Of a stretch of DNA of 9,270 bases, positions 1-4,929 are shown in pieces (the first letter of the stretch is position 1; each line of letters starts with the position of its first letter). The position numbers and the translations under genes were made by a program. The stretch covers positions 1 through 9,270 of the forward strand of contig CAYGWP010000170.1 of NCBI GenBank assembly GCA_964353455.1, written 5' to 3'. The notes beneath the pieces were generated by a model that saw only the letters and a program-made list of their open reading frames with translations, was not told the DNA's origin and did not search any database. This DNA is from CAYGWP01 sp964353455. GTDB lineage: Bacteria; Planctomycetota; Phycisphaerae; FEN-1346.

Positions 1-756
1 GCCGCCCTTCTCGAAGTGGAAACCGTTCATCAGGCCGCGGTTGTACGGCCGCCACGCCGCCGGGCCGAGGTACATGTCCCAGTCCACCTCTTCCCTGGGC
101 GGTTCGGGTTCCGCCGGGAGCCAGCCGCTGCTGCTGGTTCCCATGCCGCCTGGGTGTGCGTGGACGGTGTGGAGTTTGCCGAGTTTGCCGCGCAGGGCCA
201 GTTCGGCGGCGAACTCAAACTGCGGGAGGTTCCTCCGCTGCATGCCGCCCTGGAATACGCGGCCGGTGCGGCGGAACGTCTCGGCCAGCATCAGGCTCTG
301 CACGATGTTCTTCGTGCATGGCTTCTCGCAATAGACATCCTTGCCGGCCTTGGCGGCGTTGATTGAGGCCGTCGCGTGCCAGTTCGGCCCGGTGGCGATC
401 AGCACGGCGTCGATGTCGGGCCGGGCCAGCAACTCGCGGAAATCGCGATACGTGGCGCAATCCTGGTTGCCGTACTTGGTGTCGGCCATTTTCTTGACGG
501 CCTCGCGGCGGGCGGCCTTGATATCGCAAATGGCCACGAACCGCACGTCAGGCTCCTGGAGGAAGCATCCCAGGTCGTAGCCGCCCCTGTTGCCGATGCC
601 GATGCCGCCAAGCGTGATCCGCTCGCTGGGTAGCACGACGCCGTCCTTGCCCAGGGCGGCGCCTGGAATCACGTACGGCGCCGCGAGCATGGCGCCGGCC
701 TGGATGGCGGTCTTCAGAAACCTCCGCCGACTAAGATGCACTGCTTTTTCAGACAT
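1..756 (-). CDS. Gfo/Idh/MocA-family oxidoreductase, Tat-exported (partial, N-terminal 252 aa)
   Basis: Read on the minus strand from an ATG at 756, the frame stays open for 252 codons to the window edge, so the C-terminus is missing. The N-terminus has a twin-arginine signal (SRRRFLK, residues 9-15) followed by a hydrophobic, alanine-rich stretch to about residue 35, so export of the folded protein by the Tat system is likely. A Rossmann dinucleotide-binding motif follows (GIGIGNRG, 51-58), then the acidic residue ending beta-2 (AICD, Asp78) and the family EKP signature (134-136), whose lysine is catalytic in characterised members. Gfo/Idh/MocA enzymes are NAD(P)-dependent sugar, inositol or similar dehydrogenases; substrate cannot be told here. 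Tat-exported paralogues of this kind are abundant in planctomycetes. The start is supported by AGGAGG six bases upstream. The XRE gene lies 112 bp upstream on the same strand, so co-transcription is possible. Confidence 0.93.
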   Translation of the reverse strand, partial: MSEKAVHLSRRRFLKTAIQAGAMLAAPYVIPGAALGKDGVVLPSERITLGGIGIGNRGGYDLGCFLQEPDVRFVAICDIKAARREAVKKMADTKYGNQDCATYRDFRELLARPDIDAVLIATGPNWHATASINAAKAGKDVYCEKPCTKNIVQSLMLAETFRRTGRVFQGGMQRRNLPQFEFAAELALRGKLGKLHTVHAHPGGMGTSSSGWLPAEPEPPREEVDWDMYLGPAAWRPYNRGLMNGFHFEKGG

Positions 757-762
757 GCCTGG

Positions 763-768
763 CCTCCT
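763..768 (-). promoter_or_regulatory. Shine-Dalgarno site of the Gfo/Idh/MocA gene
   Basis: The minus strand reads AGGAGG here, with a 6-nt spacer to the ATG at 756. It fixes the start of the oxidoreductase upstream of its twin-arginine motif. Confidence 0.8.
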
Positions 769-803
769 ATTCGGGTGCGCGGTCGCCGCGGCGACGTTCT
801 TGG

Positions 804-832
804 GCGGCCCGCCAGGCCGTCGGGCGGGCCGC
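804..832 (-). repeat. Palindromic repeat family B, copy 1
   Basis: The 10-bp arms GCGGCCCGCC and GGCGGGCCGC surround a 9-nt loop. Read on the minus strand the loop is CGACGGCCT, matching the 9-nt loops of the copies at 3539-3561 (CTACGGACT) and 3819-3841 (CTCTGGACT). It lies in the 112-bp gap between the XRE gene and the oxidoreductase. It could act as an RNA hairpin in a joint transcript, but no T-tract follows on either strand, so it is not a standard intrinsic terminator. A separate 14-nt perfect palindrome, GTCGCCGCGGCGAC, lies at 782-795. Confidence 0.7.
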
Positions 833-868
833 GCAGCAATTGACGAATCTAGAGTTGTCGTGCAAGAG

Positions 869-1363
869 TTATCTGCGCTTCCTGCGGCGCCTGGCCTTCC
901 TGCGGCGGGGTTGCTGCTGCGCCTCCTCGGCCTTTGCGGCAAGGATTCGTGCTATCTCCCGCCTGCCAAGTCTGCGCAGGGCAACCAGTGCCTCTTTATT
1001 GCGGCCGCGCGGCCGGGCCTTGCCTTGCTCCCAGAAACCTACGGAATTCGTGGACACGCCGACAAGCGAGGCAAGTTCGCTCTGGCTGACGCCCAGGCGC
1101 TTGCGCAGTTTCTTGACGAGGCGCGGCGAGACCCGCGCCGCCTGGACCGCTTCGGGCGCTGCCGCAAGTCTCGCGCGTTCCGCCGTCCGCTGGGCCTGCA
1201 ACTCGGCCCCCAGCCTGGCGAGAACCGCAACCGTCTTGCGCATGGCCGAAACGGTCCGCTTCAATCGGCGGACCTCGCGGCCAAGCGGAAGATACGTCGT
1301 ACGCATCTCCTTCCTCGCAAGACGCCCGATCTCGGACCTGAGTGCTGTTTCCATCTTTCCCAT
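869..1363 (-). CDS. XRE-type helix-turn-helix DNA-binding protein with coiled N-terminus and polybasic tail
   Basis: This is a 164-residue protein. Residues 1-70 are helical and charged with leucine/alanine heptad character (for example EIGRLARKE and REVRRLKRTV), probably a coiled coil for oligomerisation. Residues 79-135 form an XRE/Cro-C1-like HTH: the first helix starts RLVKKLRKRLG, helix 2 is SQSELASLVG (93-102) and the recognition helix is around STNSVGFWEQG (104-114), with the usual WEQGKARP ending. The tail (152-164) is almost pure Arg/Lys and probably adds non-specific DNA affinity. Start choice is firm: the minus strand has AAGGAGGTG upstream of the ATG, a near-perfect match to the 16S 3' end. 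A sigma70-like promoter (1400-1428) and paired direct repeats (1430-1457) sit upstream, which would suit autoregulation. The target genes are unknown; no toxin or phage gene is adjacent. Confidence 0.85.
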   Translation of the reverse strand: MGKMETALRSEIGRLARKEMRTTYLPLGREVRRLKRTVSAMRKTVAVLARLGAELQAQRTAERARLAAAPEAVQAARVSPRLVKKLRKRLGVSQSELASLVGVSTNSVGFWEQGKARPRGRNKEALVALRRLGRREIARILAAKAEEAQQQPRRRKARRRRKRR

Positions 1364-1367
1364 CGAA

Positions 1368-1376
1368 CACCTCCTT
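1368..1376 (-). promoter_or_regulatory. Strong Shine-Dalgarno site of the XRE gene
   Basis: The minus strand reads AAGGAGGTG, nine bases complementary to the 16S rRNA 3' end. The AGGAGG core is 6 nt from the ATG at 1363. It settles the start and suggests efficient translation. Confidence 0.85.
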
Positions 1377-1399
1377 AGTTGCCGGTTACACCCCCGGCC

Positions 1400-1428
1400 A
1401 TCTTATCGAACTTCGGTCGCCGTGGCAA
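1400..1428 (-). promoter_or_regulatory. Candidate sigma70 promoter for the XRE gene
   Basis: On the minus strand a -35 box TTGCCA (1423-1428, 5 of 6 to consensus) is followed by a 17-bp spacer and a -10 box TAAGAT (1400-1405, 4 of 6). Transcription would start near 1393, giving a leader of about 30 nt with the Shine-Dalgarno site inside it. Spacing and position fit the gene well, but this is pattern matching only. Confidence 0.5.
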
Positions 1429-1429
1429 G

Positions 1430-1457
1430 ATGGCTGTCACGCAAATGGCTGTCACGC
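1430..1457 (-). promoter_or_regulatory. Two 13-bp direct repeats, candidate regulator-binding site
   Basis: ATGGCTGTCACGC (plus strand) occurs at 1430-1442 and again, identically, at 1445-1457, a 15-bp period. The pair ends two bases upstream of the -35 box of the predicted XRE promoter. Such a position suits a transcription factor contacting RNA polymerase, perhaps the XRE protein itself. A chance short duplication cannot be excluded. Confidence 0.45.
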
Positions 1458-1464
1458 GGGTGTA

Positions 1465-1486
1465 AAAGAAAAGGGTCCAGGACCCC
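1465..1486 (-). terminator. Family C hairpin with T-rich tail, copy 1; candidate terminator of the 586-aa gene
   Basis: The minus strand reads GGGTCC-T-GGACCC followed by TTTTCTTTT, a short GC-rich stem with a U-rich tail. It lies about 250 nt downstream of the stop codon of the minus-strand methyltransferase gene, so it could end that transcript before the XRE gene. The one-base centre means the real RNA loop must open at least one pair, so the stem is only five or fewer pairs and terminator strength is doubtful. Confidence 0.4.
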
Positions 1487-1504
1487 TATAGCGTTTTAAG
1501 ATTG
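1486..1504 (-). repeat. Family D repeat, copy 1
   Basis: The minus strand reads CAATCTTAAAACGCTATAG. Related copies are at 1608-1626 (TCTTAAAACGCTCTAA), 1687-1707 (TCTTAAGCCGCTTTAGAG) and 6320-6337 (GTTAAACCGCTATAGAG). The shared core is roughly TTAAAMCGCTHTAG. Copy 1 directly abuts the family C hairpin. Confidence 0.5.
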
Positions 1505-1511
1505 CCTAGGT

Positions 1512-1539
1512 GCGCGGCGGTTCTCCTGAACCGCCGCGC
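1512..1539 (-). repeat. Family A palindrome, copy 1 (variant arms)
   Basis: The perfect 12-bp arms GCGCGGCGGTTC and GAACCGCCGCGC surround a 4-nt loop, AGGA on the minus strand. Compared with the other three copies, the GGGTC/GACCC part of the stem is GGTTC/GAACC: the change occurs on both sides, so pairing is kept. Confidence 0.8.
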
Positions 1540-1560
1540 CGATACACATGAAGTGCCCAA

Positions 1561-1587
1561 CGCGGCGGGTCAGGAGACCCGCCGCGC
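1561..1587 (+). repeat. Family A palindrome, copy 2
   Basis: The 11-bp arms CGCGGCGGGTC and GACCCGCCGCG surround the loop AGGA. It is the inverted partner of the copy at 1512-1539 and forms the centre of the composite element with it. Confidence 0.8.
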
Positions 1588-1607
1588 AAAGGGGTAGTGT
1601 ATCCACG

Positions 1608-1626
1608 CGATCTTAAAACGCTCTAA
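1608..1626 (+). repeat. Family D repeat, copy 2
   Basis: CGATCTTAAAACGCTCTAA is the inverted counterpart of the copy at 1486-1504, differing at only a few positions. It lies between family A copy 2 and family C copy 2. Confidence 0.5.
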
Positions 1627-1643
1627 ATAAACGTTTAAACGTT

Positions 1644-1668
1644 AAGGGTCTTGGACCCTTTTCTTTTT
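1644..1668 (+). repeat. Family C hairpin with T-rich tail, copy 2
   Basis: The 7-bp arms AAGGGTC and GACCCTT surround a 3-nt loop TTG and are followed by a pyrimidine run TTCTTTTT. It looks like an intrinsic terminator on the plus strand, yet no plus-strand gene ends upstream. That argues it is here as a repeat, as does its close match to the copies at 1465-1486 and 3844-3866. Confidence 0.6.
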
Positions 1669-1686
1669 GCCCGCCGCGCCAACACT

Positions 1687-1707
1687 CAATCTTAAGCCGC
1701 TTTAGAG
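1687..1707 (+). repeat. Family D repeat, copy 3
   Basis: It contains TCTTAAGCCGCTTTAGAG, related to the D copies at 1486 and 1608 and extended with TAGAG like the copy at 6320. It lies 25 bp beyond the end of the methyltransferase gene (stop codon at 1732-1734). Confidence 0.45.
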
Positions 1708-1731
1708 ATGTGCCTCGGACGGGTGAGATGG

Positions 1732-3492
1732 TCAAGGATGGACCTCGCCGCCGGCGCCGATGCCGCTCAGGAAGAACTCCCAGCGTTCCTCGAGGTCTCT
1801 GCGCGGCCCGATAATGGTGATCTCGCCGACGGAGTCCCGCGAAGGCTCAATCGCAAAATCCATGTCTGCGATGAATGCGCCGAGCAACTCGCGCCCGCCG
1901 CGCTCGAACAACCCGTCGGGTGCAGCGCCCCCCCGCAGCCGCGCCAGGACCACGAAGATGCTGATCTCGGGCGTGCCGTGGTGCTCGCGATACCAGTTCG
2001 GCCCCGGCCTCGGGAACGCCACCGCCACGACCTCGCCGCCGACACCCGACTTCCGCATCTGGTCGCGGAACCTGGCCGAACCGCAAAGGCGGTCCATGAT
2101 CTCCGTGGCGAAGGCCGGCTCCAGCCGCGTCCGCAGGATCGGGGCGTTCACGAGCACCACCCGGCCGCTGTCGGCCCGCCCCGGCACAACCGGTTCGGAC
2201 GGCGGCGGAGTGCCGGCGGCATCCCGCTCGGCGAGTTGCCGCAGGAAAAAGTCCCAGCGCTCCTCGCCCGGAAAGCCGGGCCCCGGCCTCTGGATGCCGC
2301 CCTCGACAATGTCCTCCGCCTCGGGGCGCCCCAGGTTCACCGGCGCGATGCAGGCGCCGCGAATCTGTCGCTTCGATCTGTCGGCTAGCGCATCGGCGAT
2401 GCTCGCCCCCGGCGCGAGGCTGCATCGCATCAGCACCAGCCGCGCGCGATCCGGCCCCAGGGGATCCGGCGCCGGCCCGCGTCCTCCGGGGGCGCCGCCC
2501 TCCCGCATCCCCGGCGTGCCGGGCTCTTGGGGCCGCTCGAACGGGGCACAGAAGATGATTGCCGCATCGCCCCCCGGCTCATCCAGGAAGGCCAGGAATG
2601 CATCGAGCGCCTTGGATTGCCGCAGCCGCTCCAGGACCCGCTCGGCAAAGCCGGTCGCCCAGGCGTTGCGCCAAGGTCCCCGGACCACCGCCACCCGCCC
2701 GGCCTGGGCGAACGGTATGCCGGCGACCTCGCCGCCGGTGACGGGCAGGCGGAGCGCCGCCTGCTGCGGCGGCCCGAACGGAACTGTTGCCGTCGTGTAC
2801 GGCACGGTTCGCACACGCTCCTTGATGACGTCAATCAGCCAGATCGAGACAAGACACAGCCCCATCGTCACGGCAAACGCCCCCGCCACCCGCAGGGGCG
2901 CCGGCAGGCGCAGGGCGGGCAACTTCGCAAGAACCGGGCGCAGCAGCCTGTCGCCAGGAATGATGAACGAGGTGTGTTCCCGGTATCGCTCGTAAGCCGA
3001 GCCGAACAGGCGAAGGCACGTCCGCTCCTCGCTTCCGGCAAGGTAGTAGTACAGGAACATCATGAGCCAGAACGCCAGGAACGTGATAGCACGGCCCCAG
3101 GTCAGCAGAATCCCCGCGCCGAACAACACGAGCGATATGTACTGCGGATGCCGCACGAAGCGGTACAGTCCGTTCGTCACCAGCCCGGACTTGCGTATCT
3201 TCGCCCAGTAGATCTGGCCGGCCCCGGCCAGAAACAGCATGGACCCGACCGCCACCAGGACAGGACCCAGCCAGCCGAGCGTAAGGACGGGGAACACGAA
3301 GTGCGTCAGCCAAGCCGTGCTCGGATGACGACCGAGGTTCTCGATTTGCAGGACCGACCCGTAGAGGAACCCCGCGAAGGGCAGGAGCATCCAGATGGGT
3401 TCCAGAATGACGAACGCGCCGAGGACCTTCAGGCCGGCCGCGCCCGCTCGCCGCCAAAGACCGCGCGTCTCCGTCTTTGCCGCCGTTTCCAT
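1732..3492 (-). CDS. Integral-membrane ICMT/PEMT-like methyltransferase with two C-terminal copies of an unknown domain
   Basis: This is a 586-residue protein. Residues 20-150 hold about four membrane segments (near 22-45, 66-93, 117-133 and 135-152). They include the signature of isoprenylcysteine carboxyl methyltransferase/phospholipid methyltransferase-like proteins: GLYRFVRHPQY (108-118), then EER (155-157) and AYERYRE (167-171...). RHPxY and the following acidic pair form the SAM-binding region in that family. Bacterial members are usually only 150-250 residues. Here another membrane segment (201-222) leads into about 350 extra residues. These contain two related units: 264-419 and 442-577, each starting GRVxxV and ending EERW(D/E)FFL. 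I cannot assign the units a function. The start at 3492 is chosen because METAAKTETR leads directly into the first membrane segment and GGGAGG lies 10 nt upstream. The open frame extends 154 codons further upstream, but that part is repeat-rich and not protein-like. The substrate is unknown. Confidence 0.82.
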   Translation of the reverse strand: METAAKTETRGLWRRAGAAGLKVLGAFVILEPIWMLLPFAGFLYGSVLQIENLGRHPSTAWLTHFVFPVLTLGWLGPVLVAVGSMLFLAGAGQIYWAKIRKSGLVTNGLYRFVRHPQYISLVLFGAGILLTWGRAITFLAFWLMMFLYYYLAGSEERTCLRLFGSAYERYREHTSFIIPGDRLLRPVLAKLPALRLPAPLRVAGAFAVTMGLCLVSIWLIDVIKERVRTVPYTTATVPFGPPQQAALRLPVTGGEVAGIPFAQAGRVAVVRGPWRNAWATGFAERVLERLRQSKALDAFLAFLDEPGGDAAIIFCAPFERPQEPGTPGMREGGAPGGRGPAPDPLGPDRARLVLMRCSLAPGASIADALADRSKRQIRGACIAPVNLGRPEAEDIVEGGIQRPGPGFPGEERWDFFLRQLAERDAAGTPPPSEPVVPGRADSGRVVLVNAPILRTRLEPAFATEIMDRLCGSARFRDQMRKSGVGGEVVAVAFPRPGPNWYREHHGTPEISIFVVLARLRGGAAPDGLFERGGRELLGAFIADMDFAIEPSRDSVGEITIIGPRRDLEERWEFFLSGIGAGGEVHP

Positions 3493-3502
3493 GGCCGTCT
3501 CG

Positions 3503-3508
3503 CCTCCC
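3503..3508 (-). promoter_or_regulatory. Ribosome binding site of the 586-aa gene
   Basis: The minus strand reads GGGAGG ten bases before the ATG at 3492. The spacing is slightly long but usable. It favours this start over the longer open frame reaching to 3954. Confidence 0.5.
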
Positions 3509-3538
3509 AGGGAGTTGCTTCTTGTAGCCTGCCGCGCG

Positions 3539-3561
3539 GCCCGCCCTACGGACTGGCGGGC
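3539..3561 (+). repeat. Palindromic repeat family B, copy 2
   Basis: The arms GCCCGCC and GGCGGGC surround the 9-nt loop CTACGGACT. It is followed 19 bp later by family A copy 3. Both would lie in the 5' leader of the methyltransferase mRNA if the promoter at 3626-3654 is right. Confidence 0.7.
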
Positions 3562-3580
3562 GCGCTCGCAGGCCCGTTCG

Positions 3581-3608
3581 GCGCGGCGGGTCGGGAGACC
3601 CGCCGCGC
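3581..3608 (+). repeat. Family A palindrome, copy 3
   Basis: The perfect 12-bp arms GCGCGGCGGGTC and GACCCGCCGCGC surround the loop GGGA. It lies between the divergently transcribed methyltransferase and hydrolase genes. Confidence 0.8.
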
Positions 3609-3625
3609 TAAGTGGCGTTGCACTA

Positions 3626-3654
3626 ATAATACAGCGGCGCGCGGCATGGGACAA
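3626..3654 (-). promoter_or_regulatory. Candidate sigma70 promoter for the methyltransferase gene
   Basis: On the minus strand a -35 box TTGTCC (3649-3654, 4 of 6) and a -10 box TATTAT (3626-3631, 5 of 6) are separated by 17 bp. The transcript would begin near 3619 and carry a leader of about 127 nt containing the family A and family B hairpins. No similarly good promoter was seen for the plus-strand hydrolase. Confidence 0.4.
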
Positions 3655-3665
3655 GCCGGCGGCAA

Positions 3666-4871
3666 ATGTCAAGTGACCGCAGACAGACGCCGATCCGCCG
3701 AATTCTGTTGATACCCGCTCTCGGCCGACGTATCCTGCCCCGCAATTCCACAGGGCGGGCGAGGCCGACCGTGCAAGGGCATCCGACAACCGAACTTCCT
3801 GTCTCCTGTGCATCCGCCGCCCGCCCTCTGGACTGGCGGGCCAGGGTCCTGGACCCTTTTCTTTTTCGCCGTCTTGGATTCGCTTTGGGTGTCTTGAGCC
3901 TCGCCGCTTTCTCGGCCGGCTCGCGTGCGATCGGGGCGGAGGGGCCGGCGGCATCCGCCTACGATCCGCTCAGCGTGCCTGCGCCTGCGGAAGTCAAGTA
4001 CGACGACTTCACGGTGCGCGACCAGGCGAGGAGCTGCGACATCCCCATCCGTGCCTATCTGCCCGCCGGCGCATCGCCTGCACCCGTGGTGATTTTCAGC
4101 CACGGCCTCGGCGGCACGCGCGAAGGCTGCGCTTACCTCGGCAGACACTGGGCCGCCCGCGGATACGCGGCGGTCGTCATCCAGCATCCCGGGAGCGACG
4201 ACTCCGTCTGGAAGGATGCGCCTCTCACGGAACGGATGGCCGCGATGAAAGGGGCGGCGTCCGCGGCGAACTTCCTGCTTCGGGTCAAGGACGTCCCGGC
4301 GGTTCTCGACCAACTTGAGGCCTGGAATCGCGCGGAAGGCCATAAACTATTTCGACGGCTCGATACCTCGATCATCGGCATGTCGGGCCACTCGTTCGGC
4401 GCGGTGACCACGCAGGCCGTCAGCGGCCAGTCGTTTGCCGGGCGCGGCACGGTTTACGCCGACCAGCGGATAAAAGCAGCCATCGCCTTCAGCCCCAGCA
4501 GCCCGCGCCTGGGCGATGCGGCGGCCGCCTTCGGCTCGGTCAAAATCCCGTGGATGCTGATGACGGGCACGAAGGACGTGGCCGTGATCGGCGATGCCGA
4601 CGTCGCCTCGCGGCTGAACGTGTTCCCGAACCTGCCTGCCGGCCGCAAGTACGAACTGGTCCTCTACGACGCCGAGCATTCCGCGTTCGCCGACCGCGCC
4701 CTGCCCGGCGACAGCAAGGCCCGGAACCCGAATCATCACCGGGCCGTGCTGGCGCTCTCCACAGCGTTCTGGGACGCCTGCCTGCGCGGCGACGCCGCCG
4801 CCCGGTCGTGGCTCGACGGCGACGGCCCGCGCTCCGTGCTCGAAGAAAAGGACCGCTGGCAGCGGAAGTGA
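3666..4871 (+). CDS. Secreted alpha/beta hydrolase (PAF-acetylhydrolase/dienelactone-hydrolase-like), start uncertain
   Basis: From the first ATG the product is 401 residues. The catalytic fold is clear: the oxyanion strand-turn VIFSHGLGG (142-150), the nucleophile elbow GHSFG (241-245, Ser243), an Asp in GTKD (Asp304) and a His in DAEHSAF (His338). These fit an esterase/lipase of the platelet-activating-factor acetylhydrolase or COG4188-like group; the substrate is unknown. A signal peptide is visible at about 68-91 (RRLGFALGVLSLAAFSAGS, cleavage near AIGA), so the mature enzyme is likely exported. That puts the signal 67 residues into the ORF, which is too deep. The 5' part is poorly protein-like and includes repeat sequence at 3819-3866. 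The ATG at 3666 lacks a good ribosome site; weak alternatives are GTG 3771 and TTG 3885. The M20D gene follows on the same strand and may share its transcript. Confidence 0.8.
   Translation: MSSDRRQTPIRRILLIPALGRRILPRNSTGRARPTVQGHPTTELPVSCASAARPLDWRARVLDPFLFRRLGFALGVLSLAAFSAGSRAIGAEGPAASAYDPLSVPAPAEVKYDDFTVRDQARSCDIPIRAYLPAGASPAPVVIFSHGLGGTREGCAYLGRHWAARGYAAVVIQHPGSDDSVWKDAPLTERMAAMKGAASAANFLLRVKDVPAVLDQLEAWNRAEGHKLFRRLDTSIIGMSGHSFGAVTTQAVSGQSFAGRGTVYADQRIKAAIAFSPSSPRLGDAAAAFGSVKIPWMLMTGTKDVAVIGDADVASRLNVFPNLPAGRKYELVLYDAEHSAFADRALPGDSKARNPNHHRAVLALSTAFWDACLRGDAAARSWLDGDGPRSVLEEKDRWQRK
3819..3841 (+). repeat. Palindromic repeat family B, copy 3
   Basis: The arms GCCCGCC and GGCGGGC surround the loop CTCTGGACT. 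It runs straight into family C copy 3, with two bases between them. Both are in frame with the hydrolase ORF and contribute residues near 52-67 of its longest reading. Confidence 0.7.
3844..3866 (+). repeat. Family C hairpin with T-rich tail, copy 3
   Basis: GGGTCC-T-GGACCC is followed by TTTTCTTTTT. It matches the reverse complement of 1465-1486 nearly exactly and is close to 1644-1668. It sits directly before the signal-peptide codons of the hydrolase. Read as a terminator it would stop any transcript starting upstream, which makes the true hydrolase promoter and start codon unclear. Confidence 0.65.
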
Positions 4872-4929
4872 GATGGATGCCGGGCGCGGCTTCATCGCCT
4901 TCTCCCCCCTTTTGTCATGCAGGTGTGTA

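Larger units (their letters stand above)
1465..1668. repeat. Mirror-symmetric composite inverted element (C-D-A / A-D-C)
   Basis: Three repeat types occur in one orientation and then in reverse order and opposite orientation. The left arm holds C (1465-1486), D (1486-1504) and A (1512-1539), all pointing to the minus strand. The right arm holds A (1561-1587), D (1608-1626) and C (1644-1668), all pointing to the plus strand. The arms are unequal: the right one carries extra sequence between A and D, and between D and C a perfect 14-nt palindrome, AACGTTTAAACGTT (1630-1643). The layout resembles a REPIN or other non-autonomous inverted-repeat element. The block fills most of the gap between the XRE gene and the methyltransferase gene. 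No reading frame in it looks real. Confidence 0.6.

Noticed and set aside
590..1499. Plus-strand open frames across the oxidoreductase 5' end and the XRE gene.
   Set aside because: They run antisense to two well-supported genes with good ribosome sites, and their products look compositional only.
1380..1731. A structured non-coding RNA gene in the intergenic block.
   Set aside because: The hairpins are explained by repeat families seen elsewhere in the window; no promoter or known RNA class could be recognised.
1760..3711. Two long plus-strand open frames (1760-2995 and 2527-3711) opposite the methyltransferase gene.
   Set aside because: Both are low-complexity Arg/Pro/Gly-rich shadows of the coding strand, which has convincing membrane segments and family motifs.
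3493..3954. Extension of the methyltransferase frame by 154 codons to an ATG at 3954.
   Set aside because: The extra residues are derived from repeats A, B and C and overlap the divergent gene; the start at 3492 has a ribosome site and leads straight into the first membrane segment.
4873..4929. Upstream in-frame ATG of the M20D gene.
   Set aside because: It would place 19 residues before a complete signal peptide; the ATG at 4930 has AGGTG just upstream and gives a normal exported protein.
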